Shown: in pieces, positions 7,313 to 14,999 of the stretch | Numbering within the stretch: the first letter of the stretch is position 1 | How the letters are laid out: the number at the start of each line of letters is the position of its first letter | Source of the DNA: Sedimenticola sp. | Lineage (GTDB): Bacteria; Pseudomonadota; Gammaproteobacteria; Chromatiales; Chromatiaceae | DNA length: 56,305 bases | Assembly: GCA_026992075.1 (NCBI GenBank) | Contig: JALXAM010000044.1 | Coordinates: 1 to 56,305 of the forward strand | Direction: 5' to 3' | Position numbers and translations under genes: made by a program | The notes under the pieces: model-generated | The model's input: the letters and a program-made list of their open reading frames with translations, nothing else | What the model was told of the DNA's origin: nothing | The model's database searches: none

Positions 7313-8752
7313 TTGAAGAACCGCGGCCTGAAATCCATCATTTGGAATGCCAGTTATCTGATTGGCGGACAGGGCATCAATACCATCGCACGGGCAATCT
7401 ATTCTGTGGCCCTGGCACGTATTCTAGGACCAGAGGTCTACGGCACTTTCAACTATGGTCTTTCCTGGTATCTCATCCTGTTACCGATCACCATTCTTGG
7501 GCTCGATGTATTGATGAGCCGTGAGGTTGGAAGGAATCGTGAGCAAGGCATCGAGATCATCAGTAATATTCTGTTGATTCGGATTATCATTACTCTCTTG
7601 TTGACGCTGGCGTCATCAATCGCAGCTTGGCTGGTCGAACCAGACCCCGATGTCGTTCTGCTGATTATCGTTCTGTCGCTGGCATTGCTCGGACGCAGTC
7701 TGTTTCTCTGGGGCAAGAGTGCTTTTACCGCTATCGAAGCAGCGCGGCATTCGTTCCGGTTGGACGCGCTTCTGCGCCCGGCGGAAGTCCTTGTCGGATT
7801 GATGGTTCTGCTACAGGGGGGAGGGCTGATCGCCATCGCCTTTGTGCATACTCTTTCCTGGTGGATACAGGGCTTTTGGAGCCTGCGATTGCTGAAGCAG
7901 CTGGAGCCCACGATATACCCCCGCCTTGAACCTGTCGTAGCCAAAAAAATTCTCAAAGCTGCAATTCCACTTGGTCTTACCAGCCTGTTTGCCACTTGGT
8001 TTGTTCAAGGGCCGATCGTCATGTTTCGAGGTCTCGAAGGTTTCGTGCCCGCCCTTGGACAGCTGACCCTGATGATTCAGGTGTTTCTCATGCTCTCATC
8101 AATTCCGGTAGCCATCGGCAATGCTGCACTGCCAATCCTGACACGCTCGCTGATCAGGCAAGACGGAAAATCCGATCTTTTCGTTAACGGCATGCTGCGC
8201 ATCATCATCTTCATTGGCGGCTTGGCCGGGTTGTTTCTGTTGGCCTTTGGCGAACCGCTCGTAGTGTTGATTTTCGGCCCGGACTACGCGCTTGCTGGAA
8301 GAAACTTGGGTTATATGGTATTGATCCTGGTGCTCTTCAGTTGTGCCGTCACCATCGCTAGGCCGAGCCTTGCTGAAGGCCGGTATGGAGTGATCTCACG
8401 AGATACCTTTTTCTCCGTCGCACTCTTTACTGGCAGCTTCTACCCTGCTATTGCCTATTTCGGCTTCCCCGGCATCCTGATCTCAATGGCAGCCGGGCAG
8501 CTCCTCCGGTTGATTTTGTTGGTTCGCCTGCACAGGAAGAATCACTCGCTGGATCTATCCACCGCTTTGCTACGTCCGTTTGCGCTGCTGACCATCGCCG
8601 GGCTTTGGGTCGAGTTGTTGCGGTCTCACTCTCCCTATCTGGCATTTGCCGGAGCCGCGGGGCTGATGTCCGCCGGCTGGGTGCTGGCTGGCATCATCCT
8701 TCGATCCGAGATCGATCTGCTCTCGGCACACCTTTTCAGGAGGCAGCCGTGA
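7313..8752 (+). CDS. Wzx-type oligosaccharide flippase
   Basis: A 479-residue multi-pass membrane protein of the MOP/polysaccharide-export superfamily. It starts SIIWNASYLIGGQGINTIARA and has twelve or so hydrophobic segments; characteristic points are LARILGPEVYGTFNYGLSW near the N-terminus and FGEPLVVLIFGPDYA in the second half. Such proteins flip undecaprenyl-diphosphate-linked units across the inner membrane. TTG at 7313 is the best start available; no ATG fits the expected N-terminus. A second flippase is encoded at 21458, so two separate glycans or a redundant pair are present in the locus. Confidence 0.9.
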   Translation: MKNRGLKSIIWNASYLIGGQGINTIARAIYSVALARILGPEVYGTFNYGLSWYLILLPITILGLDVLMSREVGRNREQGIEIISNILLIRIIITLLLTLASSIAAWLVEPDPDVVLLIIVLSLALLGRSLFLWGKSAFTAIEAARHSFRLDALLRPAEVLVGLMVLLQGGGLIAIAFVHTLSWWIQGFWSLRLLKQLEPTIYPRLEPVVAKKILKAAIPLGLTSLFATWFVQGPIVMFRGLEGFVPALGQLTLMIQVFLMLSSIPVAIGNAALPILTRSLIRQDGKSDLFVNGMLRIIIFIGGLAGLFLLAFGEPLVVLIFGPDYALAGRNLGYMVLILVLFSCAVTIARPSLAEGRYGVISRDTFFSVALFTGSFYPAIAYFGFPGILISMAAGQLLRLILLVRLHRKNHSLDLSTALLRPFALLTIAGLWVELLRSHSPYLAFAGAAGLMSAGWVLAGIILRSEIDLLSAHLFRRQP

Positions 8753-8831
8753 TGGGAGGATGGTGCGCCCAAACCCGACCATCTGCGCAGATTCAGTGCC
8801 CATGCGGCACATGCCAGCTTGGGGGTAATCG

Positions 8832-9776
8832 ATGACCAAACAACATACCGAACCGGTTGATTTCATCATCTTGGGCGCCGCGAAAGCGGGCACGACGTCG
8901 CTGTATCATTACCTGAAGGTGCATCCCAGGATTTGTATGAGCCGGATCAAGGAAACCATGTTCTTCTCTCTCGAAGGGCGAAAGGTGGAGTTTTTGGGGC
9001 CGGGAGACATGCAGTCCGCATATAGATACGCGGTAACCTCTATCAAGGATTATGAAGCCTGTTTCCACGGGTGTGGCAGGAACATGCTCCGGGGCGAGGC
9101 CTCACCCATGTACCTGCATGACCCACGTGCAGTAGAAAACATAAAACGTCACGCCCCCAGCGCGAGGCTAATTACCATATTGCGCAACCCGGTGGAGCGC
9201 GCCTATTCCGCCTATATGCACCTTCGCCGGGATCAGCGCGAGCCCTACGAGAAATTTTCCGATGCACTAAATGCAGAACAAGAGCGAATCGATAAAGGGT
9301 ATGGGGATATCTGGCATTACGCCTCGCTCGGTTTCTATGGACAGCAATTGCGGCACTATCTCGATCACTTCAGCCGTGATCAGATCCTGATTCTTTTTTA
9401 TGAGGACCTGTGCAGGGACCGTGATGGAGTGCTCGATACGATTTACCGCTTCCTCGATATAGAGACCGGCCATTATCCCGGCGACGATACCCGTCATAAC
9501 AGCGGCGGGATAGCGAAAAACGAACGGCTGCATCGGTTCGTATACCAGGTATTGCAAGGTGACAACTGGTTCCGAAGCCTGATGCAACGGCTGTTTCCCG
9601 AGTCGGTCCGCACTCGGGTTGCGACCGGGATTCGCCTCTTCGAGGCCAGGGTCAACCTGAAGAAATATGACGAGATATCGCCAGAAGACAAGGCCTACCT
9701 GATCGACCTGTATCGCTCAGACATCGAGGAGTTGCAACAGCTTGTCGGCCGGGACCTCAGTCATTGGTTGCAGTAA
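8832..9776 (+). CDS. PAPS-dependent sulfotransferase
   Basis: A 314-residue sulfotransferase. The 5'-phosphosulfate-binding loop is LGAAKAGTTSLYHYL (about residues 14-28) and the 3'-phosphate-binding motif is RNPVERAYSAY (118-128), both intact; FYEDLCRDRDGVLDTIYRFL is the conserved C-terminal helix pair. It should transfer sulfate from PAPS to a sugar hydroxyl of the glycan built by this cassette. ATG at 8832 has a GGGGGTA ribosome binding site. The 79 bases after the flippase contain nothing else obvious. PAPS synthesis genes are not in the window. Confidence 0.92.
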   Translation: MTKQHTEPVDFIILGAAKAGTTSLYHYLKVHPRICMSRIKETMFFSLEGRKVEFLGPGDMQSAYRYAVTSIKDYEACFHGCGRNMLRGEASPMYLHDPRAVENIKRHAPSARLITILRNPVERAYSAYMHLRRDQREPYEKFSDALNAEQERIDKGYGDIWHYASLGFYGQQLRHYLDHFSRDQILILFYEDLCRDRDGVLDTIYRFLDIETGHYPGDDTRHNSGGIAKNERLHRFVYQVLQGDNWFRSLMQRLFPESVRTRVATGIRLFEARVNLKKYDEISPEDKAYLIDLYRSDIEELQQLVGRDLSHWLQ

Positions 9777-9877
9777 GGGGTAATGATGGGACTGTTAATG
9801 TTGATGAGTTCTCAAGGTACCGATCGTTGTAGATGGTGCCCGCTATCCCTAACCGGGCGAAGGAGGTTGTTGCAGGA

Positions 9878-11077
9878 ATGAAACCCGTAGAGGCCATCAG
9901 AGCGGTCCGCGAGATTATGCTCGGAAGCCTGAAATATATGGTTTCCTGGCTCTATCCAAAGGACCGCAACCTCTGGGTGTTCGGCGCCTGGTTTGGTGAG
10001 AAATATTCGGACAACAGCAAGTATCTGTTCGAGTATGTACTGAAACATCACCCGGCCATCGACGCAGTCTGGATTACCAACAACGACCAGGTGTTCGAGT
10101 ATCTCTCCGCACGGGGGGTGAGGGTGCTGAAGCGCCGTACCCTGCGCGGATTCCATACCATCTGCCGGGCCGGCGTGGTGGTGATGACCGCCTCGACAAG
10201 GGATCTGGACTGGCACCTGATTACCACCCGAAGTTTCAATGTTCAGCTCTGGCATGGTGTCGGTGGCAACAAGAAGATCCTGTATGACACCAGGCAGCGG
10301 CAGTACCCGCCGTTGAAGAAACTGGTACACCGGCTGGTGCCGTTTCTCCGAAACGAGCTGAATTACGACCTGCTGATCGCAACTTCACCATTGATGCAGG
10401 AACGATTCTCCGGGGCCTTTCGACTGCCCCGATCACGGATTCCAGTGCTGGGCTATCCACGTAACGATATATTCTTTGCGGAGAACCTCCAACAGGATCA
10501 CGATGTCAAAACCATACTCTATGCGCCGACGCACCGAGGCGACGGTTCAGGCAAAACCCGACTGGTGATCCCCTCACAAGAGGAGTTTGAAGCGCTGTCG
10601 GCATTGATGGAGCGACTGAAGGCGCGCTTCGTTTTCAAGTTCCATTTCTATGACTACGGCTTGATTCCTGATGCCGATTACAAACACATCGAATTCCTAC
10701 AGCCGCCGCCAACGGACGACCCCCAGCAGTGGCTGCTGGCCACCGACCTGTTGATCGTCGACTATTCGAGCATCTATTTCGATTACCTGCTGCTCGACCG
10801 GCCGATACTCTTCGCACCGTTCGACTTGGAGGACTACATCACCAATGACCGGGAACTCTACGAACGCTACGAGGACATCACACCCGGCCCGGTGGCCCGG
10901 TCCTGGCCCGAGGTGATGCGACAGATCGAGGCGATCTTCCAACAGGCCGATACTTACGGCGAACAGAGACGGCGGCTCAGGGATCAGTATTGGACCTATG
11001 TTGATGGCGAAAGCTCGAAGCGGGTCTGCAACGAAATCCTGGCACGCACCCAGGGGGCGCGAGACACCGGGAGGTAA
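9878..11077 (+). CDS. CDP-glycerol:glycerophosphotransferase family (TagF/TarL-like) polyol-phosphate transferase
   Basis: A 399-residue protein of the Glyphos_transf family (PF04464). Conserved points are WVFGAWFGEKYSDNSKYLFE, QLWHGVGGNKK (the histidine-containing active-site segment), TILYAPTHRGDGSG and VDYSSIYFDYLLLDRPILF followed by a PGP loop. In Gram-positives these enzymes polymerise glycerol- or ribitol-phosphate from the CDP-activated form; some Gram-negative capsules use homologues. ATG at 9878 is preferred because AAGGAGG precedes it; an upstream ATG at 9833 has none. It ends 2 bp before the cytidylyltransferase, so donor synthesis and transfer are co-transcribed. Confidence 0.87.
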   Translation: MKPVEAIRAVREIMLGSLKYMVSWLYPKDRNLWVFGAWFGEKYSDNSKYLFEYVLKHHPAIDAVWITNNDQVFEYLSARGVRVLKRRTLRGFHTICRAGVVVMTASTRDLDWHLITTRSFNVQLWHGVGGNKKILYDTRQRQYPPLKKLVHRLVPFLRNELNYDLLIATSPLMQERFSGAFRLPRSRIPVLGYPRNDIFFAENLQQDHDVKTILYAPTHRGDGSGKTRLVIPSQEEFEALSALMERLKARFVFKFHFYDYGLIPDADYKHIEFLQPPPTDDPQQWLLATDLLIVDYSSIYFDYLLLDRPILFAPFDLEDYITNDRELYERYEDITPGPVARSWPEVMRQIEAIFQQADTYGEQRRRLRDQYWTYVDGESSKRVCNEILARTQGARDTGR

Positions 11078-11079
11078 AG

Positions 11080-11790
11080 ATGGTATTTGCTGGACTGTTG
11101 GCAGGAGGAAAGGGCGAACGCGTCGGCAGCGCGACGGCGAAACAATTCCTAGAGCTGGATGGCAGGCCTATGGTCAGCTATCCGTTGGAGCTGTTTTGCT
11201 CACTACCGGAGGTCGACCGTGTCATTGTCGCCTGTAATCCAAATTATATGGCGACGATGGAATCCATCGTGTCCGGATTGAGCGAGGGAGCAACCAAAGT
11301 CCGCATGGTGCCAGGTGGTGTAACGCGCCACGAGTCGGTAATGAATATTCTGCATCATATCTTTGCAGGAAACATTACGCCAGAGGACAAACTCATTCTT
11401 CATGAAGCGGCCCGCCCCCTTATTGACGCGGAAACCGTTCATGCTCACATCCAAGAATTACAAACCCATGAGGCAACCAATACTCTATTTCCGGTTGTGG
11501 ATACTATCATGCTGTCCGATGATGGCATATATATACGAGAGGTCGTCGATAAGAAGAAAAGCTTCATTGGACAGAACCCCCAAGGTTATGTGTTGACTAA
11601 ATTGTTGGAACGACTTGGTGGAGATATTGATTCAGTACATAACCCCGATGACATCGACCTGTGCGGCCTTTTCATGAACAACGGTGGTAAAGTGAAAATT
11701 GTCAAGGGTAACGAGCGCCTATTCAAGGTAACCTATCCATCGGATCTTGACTTGTTACACAGGTTCATCAGCGGCGGGCGGCCTGCATGA
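11080..11790 (+). CDS. IspD/TarI-family cytidylyltransferase, probably polyol-phosphate-specific
   Basis: A 236-residue nucleotidyltransferase. The N-terminal CTP-binding signature GLLAGGKGERVGS and the downstream KQFLELDGRPM are intact; HEAARPLID and SDLDLLHRF match the rest of the fold. IspD itself acts in isoprenoid synthesis, but placement between a TagF-like transferase and a polyol-phosphate reductase (overlap of four bases) points to the TarI/Bcs1/Mnp1 branch that makes CDP-ribitol, CDP-mannitol or CDP-arabinitol. The polyol is unknown. Base composition from here to the end of the next gene is more AT-rich than in the transferase before it. Confidence 0.85.
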   Translation: MVFAGLLAGGKGERVGSATAKQFLELDGRPMVSYPLELFCSLPEVDRVIVACNPNYMATMESIVSGLSEGATKVRMVPGGVTRHESVMNILHHIFAGNITPEDKLILHEAARPLIDAETVHAHIQELQTHEATNTLFPVVDTIMLSDDGIYIREVVDKKKSFIGQNPQGYVLTKLLERLGGDIDSVHNPDDIDLCGLFMNNGGKVKIVKGNERLFKVTYPSDLDLLHRFISGGRPA

Positions 11791-12770
11791 AGTGCTTGCA
11801 CTTGGGGGCGGGGCGTATAGGATTGGGATTGATAGTTCCGACTCTTCTTCTTGATAACGAAGTAACAGTTGTTGACCGCAATCAGAAAAAAGTAGATGCG
11901 ATACGTTCAAGAAACGGCTACTCAATACATTTAGCGTGGTATGGAACAAGGACAGAAGAACAAGTAACCGGTTTTTCTATACAGACCTATGATGAGTTTG
12001 TCCATGAAGACGTGGACTTGATCACGACCTCGGTAATCGTTCGTAACCTGCCTGACGTATCTCCTTTTATCACTAATATTGTCAAGCAGAACAGTCGCCA
12101 TGTCTTCATCGCACCGATGGAAAACTCATTCGAGGCTGTTGATATCCTGCGCGACCAGCTACTGAAGCTGGGGGCGGACCCAAACCGGTTCACCATATTG
12201 CGCACTGTACTCGACCGAATCGTTACGGAATTCGATGGACTGACCCGTGTCGTTGCAGAACCCTATGCGCGTTTAAGAATTCAACATGATGATCGCTTCA
12301 GAGAAATTTGCAGTAACACAAAAATGCTCTCGAACACCATATTGCAAGAAGCAGAAAAGAAATTGTTTTTGGTAAACGGCCTGCATGCCTGCGCAGCCTA
12401 TCTTGGATATCCCGCAGGATGTCGCTACATATCTGATGTAATTGAACAAAAGGACTTGTATGAGCAATTATGGATGGCCGGGATGTGTTACATTGACTAC
12501 CTGGAAGCGACTCTTGGCTGCGATCGGGCAGAAATGGAAGCAATCGTTGGCCGATCTCTGGAGCGCTTTGGAAATTACTCAATCAGGGATCCGCTTGAGC
12601 GGGTTGGCAGGAACATGCTTTTGAAACTTGCCCCACATGAACGCATATGCCGCCCGCTGGAATACAACCGATCACATCAACTGAATTATAAGGCATTGGA
12701 GCATGTGGTTAACGCGGCAAAAAAATTCAGGATCGGAAATGACTATGAAGATTATATTTCTGGCCCCTGA
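11787..12770 (+). CDS. Mannitol-1-phosphate 5-dehydrogenase-like polyol-phosphate reductase
   Basis: A 327-residue member of the long-chain mannitol dehydrogenase family. The NAD(P)-binding motif is LHLGAGRIGLGLI (residues 4-16). The catalytic signature K-x4-N-x2-H is present as K192...N197...H200 in KLFLVNGLH. MENSFEA corresponds to the family's substrate-side ENxxxN-like segment. Catabolic MtlD oxidises mannitol-1-phosphate, but here the ATGA overlap with a cytidylyltransferase suggests the reverse direction: reduction of a ketose phosphate to the polyol phosphate that is then activated with CTP. It is shorter than E. coli MtlD (about 380). Classical tar loci use an unrelated reductase (TarJ). 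Confidence 0.85.
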   Translation: MKCLHLGAGRIGLGLIVPTLLLDNEVTVVDRNQKKVDAIRSRNGYSIHLAWYGTRTEEQVTGFSIQTYDEFVHEDVDLITTSVIVRNLPDVSPFITNIVKQNSRHVFIAPMENSFEAVDILRDQLLKLGADPNRFTILRTVLDRIVTEFDGLTRVVAEPYARLRIQHDDRFREICSNTKMLSNTILQEAEKKLFLVNGLHACAAYLGYPAGCRYISDVIEQKDLYEQLWMAGMCYIDYLEATLGCDRAEMEAIVGRSLERFGNYSIRDPLERVGRNMLLKLAPHERICRPLEYNRSHQLNYKALEHVVNAAKKFRIGNDYEDYISGP

Positions 12771-12993
12771 ATCATCGACTTCATGCCAAACTAACGCCTC
12801 GTTATGTTGTCAAACCCAAACAGACCACTCCGTAGTGCTGAACGATTTTGGTCGTTTTTTCTACCACTTCTTGAAAAGTCGCATCAGAAAAGATTATGCC
12901 ACAAGTCCTTCCAAAGGATGCATTGATTACAGGCCCAGTAGTAGAAACGTCCACGTATAACTGGGAAATTACCAATTAAGGTCACAGCTCTAA
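12771..12993. other. Gap with a possible glycosyltransferase start remnant
   Basis: No intact gene is seen. Overlapping the end of the reductase gene, ATGs at 12739 and 12745 open a frame reading MKIIFLAPESS, which resembles the N-terminus of GT4 transferases, but the similarity ends after about eleven residues and the continuation is not recognisable. The rest is AT-rich. A decayed transferase gene is possible but weakly supported. Confidence 0.3.
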
Positions 12994-14643
12994 ATGAACA
13001 AACAAAAAATAAAAAAATGGATATCGCTCGCCATTCTAATCACCATTGCATCCGTCCTTTTCACCCGCGCACTTTTCGATTCGTCACTGGGTTATCCAGA
13101 CGCCGACCGCATTCTCATGGACGGCGTTTTCATCCATGATTTTCTGCAAGACCTTCCCCTATTCCACATTTACGAATACACCGTCAACTACTACGGGCAG
13201 TATCCCGCGCTCAGTATCGGCTATCGACCGCCTTTCTTCCCCTTTGTCGAAGGAATCTTCCATTTCATCTTTGGCGTAAACACCTGGAGCAGCCGGCTGG
13301 CACTGCTCTTCTTCGGCCTGGTGGGAATCACCTCCTGGTTCGCTCTGGTCAGGCGTATTTTCGATGACGCCACGGCATTTTTCAGCACCCTGCTGCTCAT
13401 CACCCTGCCATTCGTGGCCAAGTGGGGCTGGTACACCATGGGCGAGCTGCCCTTGCTCTCCATGTCCATGCTCACCCTTTATCTCTTCTATCGGTATGTG
13501 GAAACCGACTCCACCAAGCACCTGTTTCTCACGGCAGCTGCTTTCACGGCTACGGTCTGGACCAAGCAGACTGCCTTCTACATCGGGTTTTTCTTCTTGC
13601 TTTACCTCGCCGTGCAAGGCGCCTTGACGGAGCGGATAAAGGAAAAGAAAACCTGGATCGCACTGATCCTGGTCGTGCTCTTCCTGGTGCCGCTGGCATT
13701 GATCACCCTTTGGCTGGGGGACCAGAACCTGGCCCAGTCGGTGGGCAAGGGGTTGGGTTCCGGCAAGTCTCCCTGGCTTGTCCGCCTGGAACGATTGCCG
13801 GAGCATTTTCGAAACATCGTCTTCTATCAGACCACCATTCCCATGCTGCTCCTCACGGTGGTAGGCATGGTAGCGGCCCTGGTAAAAAGGGAAAGCAGGG
13901 CGATTTTCTTCGCCCTCTTCATCCTGGTGACTTTCCTGTTCTTTTCCTACGTGATCCACAAGAACGAACGATACACCATATTCTGGCTGCCCTCTTTCGC
14001 ATTGTTCGCTGCACTGCCGGTCTATCTGCTGCGCCAGCGCCCCGCGCTGAGAAACCTGTTTGCGGGCCTGCTGCTCCTCGTGGCCGGCTACGACACCTAC
14101 AAGATCTATGAAAAGCCCCCCAACCACGCCACCGGCTACGACCAGGCGGCTGCATGGATACTGACCCACAGTCAATCCCCCACAGTGTTCGTGGACGCCT
14201 ACAACAATGGTTACTTCACCTTTTTCATGCGGGCGCTGGACCCCGAAAGAAGCATGTATGTGTTGCGGGCGGACAAGCTGCTGACCAGCTCTTCCATATC
14301 TGCCACCAACCGCCTTAGCGTCCATGTGAAGGACCGCAAGGGGATAAGGAATGTTCTCGACCGTTATGGCATAGAGATGATCATGGTCGAATCCAGGGAT
14401 ACCAGTGGCGTGGAGATCCACAAGGAGCTGCGCCGCTATCTGCGGGAGGGCCCCTTCACCGAGATGACGCGCATCCCGGTGGAGAGCAACCGCCCGCCGC
14501 TGAAAAACCAGGAGCTGGTGATTTATCGTTACCGCGACTACAAACCTGCCGAGGGCGGCATCCTCGAATTACACCTGCCGGTGGTGGGGCAGACAGTCCG
14601 TGTGCCCCTCCGCCCCACGGTAAAAAGCAAACAGTCGCAGTGA
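12994..14643 (+). CDS. Family 39 (ArnT/PMT-like) membrane glycosyltransferase
   Basis: A 549-residue GT-C type protein with about ten to twelve membrane helices and a C-terminal periplasmic domain of roughly 180 residues. The N-terminal helix is followed by the first periplasmic loop, where an acidic residue (D36 or D38 in SLGYPDADR) would be catalytic; YYGQYPALSIGYRPPFFPFVEG is typical of this family's first loop. Such enzymes take a sugar from polyprenyl phosphate, which the GT2 at 3684 could provide. Overall composition is more GC-rich than the reductase upstream. It is the last intact gene of the direct-repeat-bounded cassette. Confidence 0.85.
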   Translation: MNKQKIKKWISLAILITIASVLFTRALFDSSLGYPDADRILMDGVFIHDFLQDLPLFHIYEYTVNYYGQYPALSIGYRPPFFPFVEGIFHFIFGVNTWSSRLALLFFGLVGITSWFALVRRIFDDATAFFSTLLLITLPFVAKWGWYTMGELPLLSMSMLTLYLFYRYVETDSTKHLFLTAAAFTATVWTKQTAFYIGFFFLLYLAVQGALTERIKEKKTWIALILVVLFLVPLALITLWLGDQNLAQSVGKGLGSGKSPWLVRLERLPEHFRNIVFYQTTIPMLLLTVVGMVAALVKRESRAIFFALFILVTFLFFSYVIHKNERYTIFWLPSFALFAALPVYLLRQRPALRNLFAGLLLLVAGYDTYKIYEKPPNHATGYDQAAAWILTHSQSPTVFVDAYNNGYFTFFMRALDPERSMYVLRADKLLTSSSISATNRLSVHVKDRKGIRNVLDRYGIEMIMVESRDTSGVEIHKELRRYLREGPFTEMTRIPVESNRPPLKNQELVIYRYRDYKPAEGGILELHLPVVGQTVRVPLRPTVKSKQSQ

Positions 14644-14654
14644 TGGCCTAACCC

Positions 14655-14770
14655 CTTGAAAGAGGTCACCGTCACTGGAATGAGCATAAAGCCCCGTGTA
14701 CGCTTTGGCAGGTTTTCGGCCCAGGAGATCGCGCGCCGCGTCGATCGGGACGTCGCCGCTATGCACGCTG
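14655..14770 (+). pseudogene. Decayed fragments of a tumE/tumA pair
   Basis: Bases 14660-14712 match the tumE interior around 2690-2738, coding for a mangled ERGHRHWNEHKAPCT where the intact toxin has KGDHRHWNGQEAPYA. A deletion then joins directly to a piece of tumA: 14725-14764 is nearly identical to 2983-3022 and reads EIARRVDRDVAAMH. The sequence then runs into half a REP palindrome. This second, dead copy lies in the same position relative to asnB as the intact pair at 2509, supporting a segmental duplication. Confidence 0.75.
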
Positions 14771-14798
14771 CGTTTTGCCCACCCTGCGGAGACCTTCA

Positions 14799-14999
14799 GC
14801 GGGGTAGGATGGGCAAAGACCGCCGGGCCGTGCCCATCATTCTTCGGCGGGCACGCTGCGCTTTGCCCGCCCTATGATGATTGGCCAAGCTCCTGGCCGT
14901 GGGCCTGCAGCCACTCCTCCAGCATCACCAGCACCCAGATGAAGACGCCGTAGTAGGTGGCGTGGCCGGTTTCGTGGGCCTGGATGAGGCGGTCGATGA
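14799..14999. repeat. Right copy of the ~200-bp direct repeat (REP + asnB 3' end)
   Basis: Matches 3173-3371 in the same orientation, including the REP element and the last ~40 codons of asnB. Here the repeat is part of the intact asnB gene. Recombination between copies would delete everything from 3372 to 14998. Confidence 0.9.
14804..14875. repeat. REP-like palindromic repeat overlapping the asnB stop codon
   Basis: A full copy of the double-hairpin element; its CCTAT end (normally CCTAC) contains the complement of the asnB TAG stop. It lies between the convergent decayed tumEA and asnB and may help end transcription of asnB, by inference from the hairpins. Confidence 0.8.
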
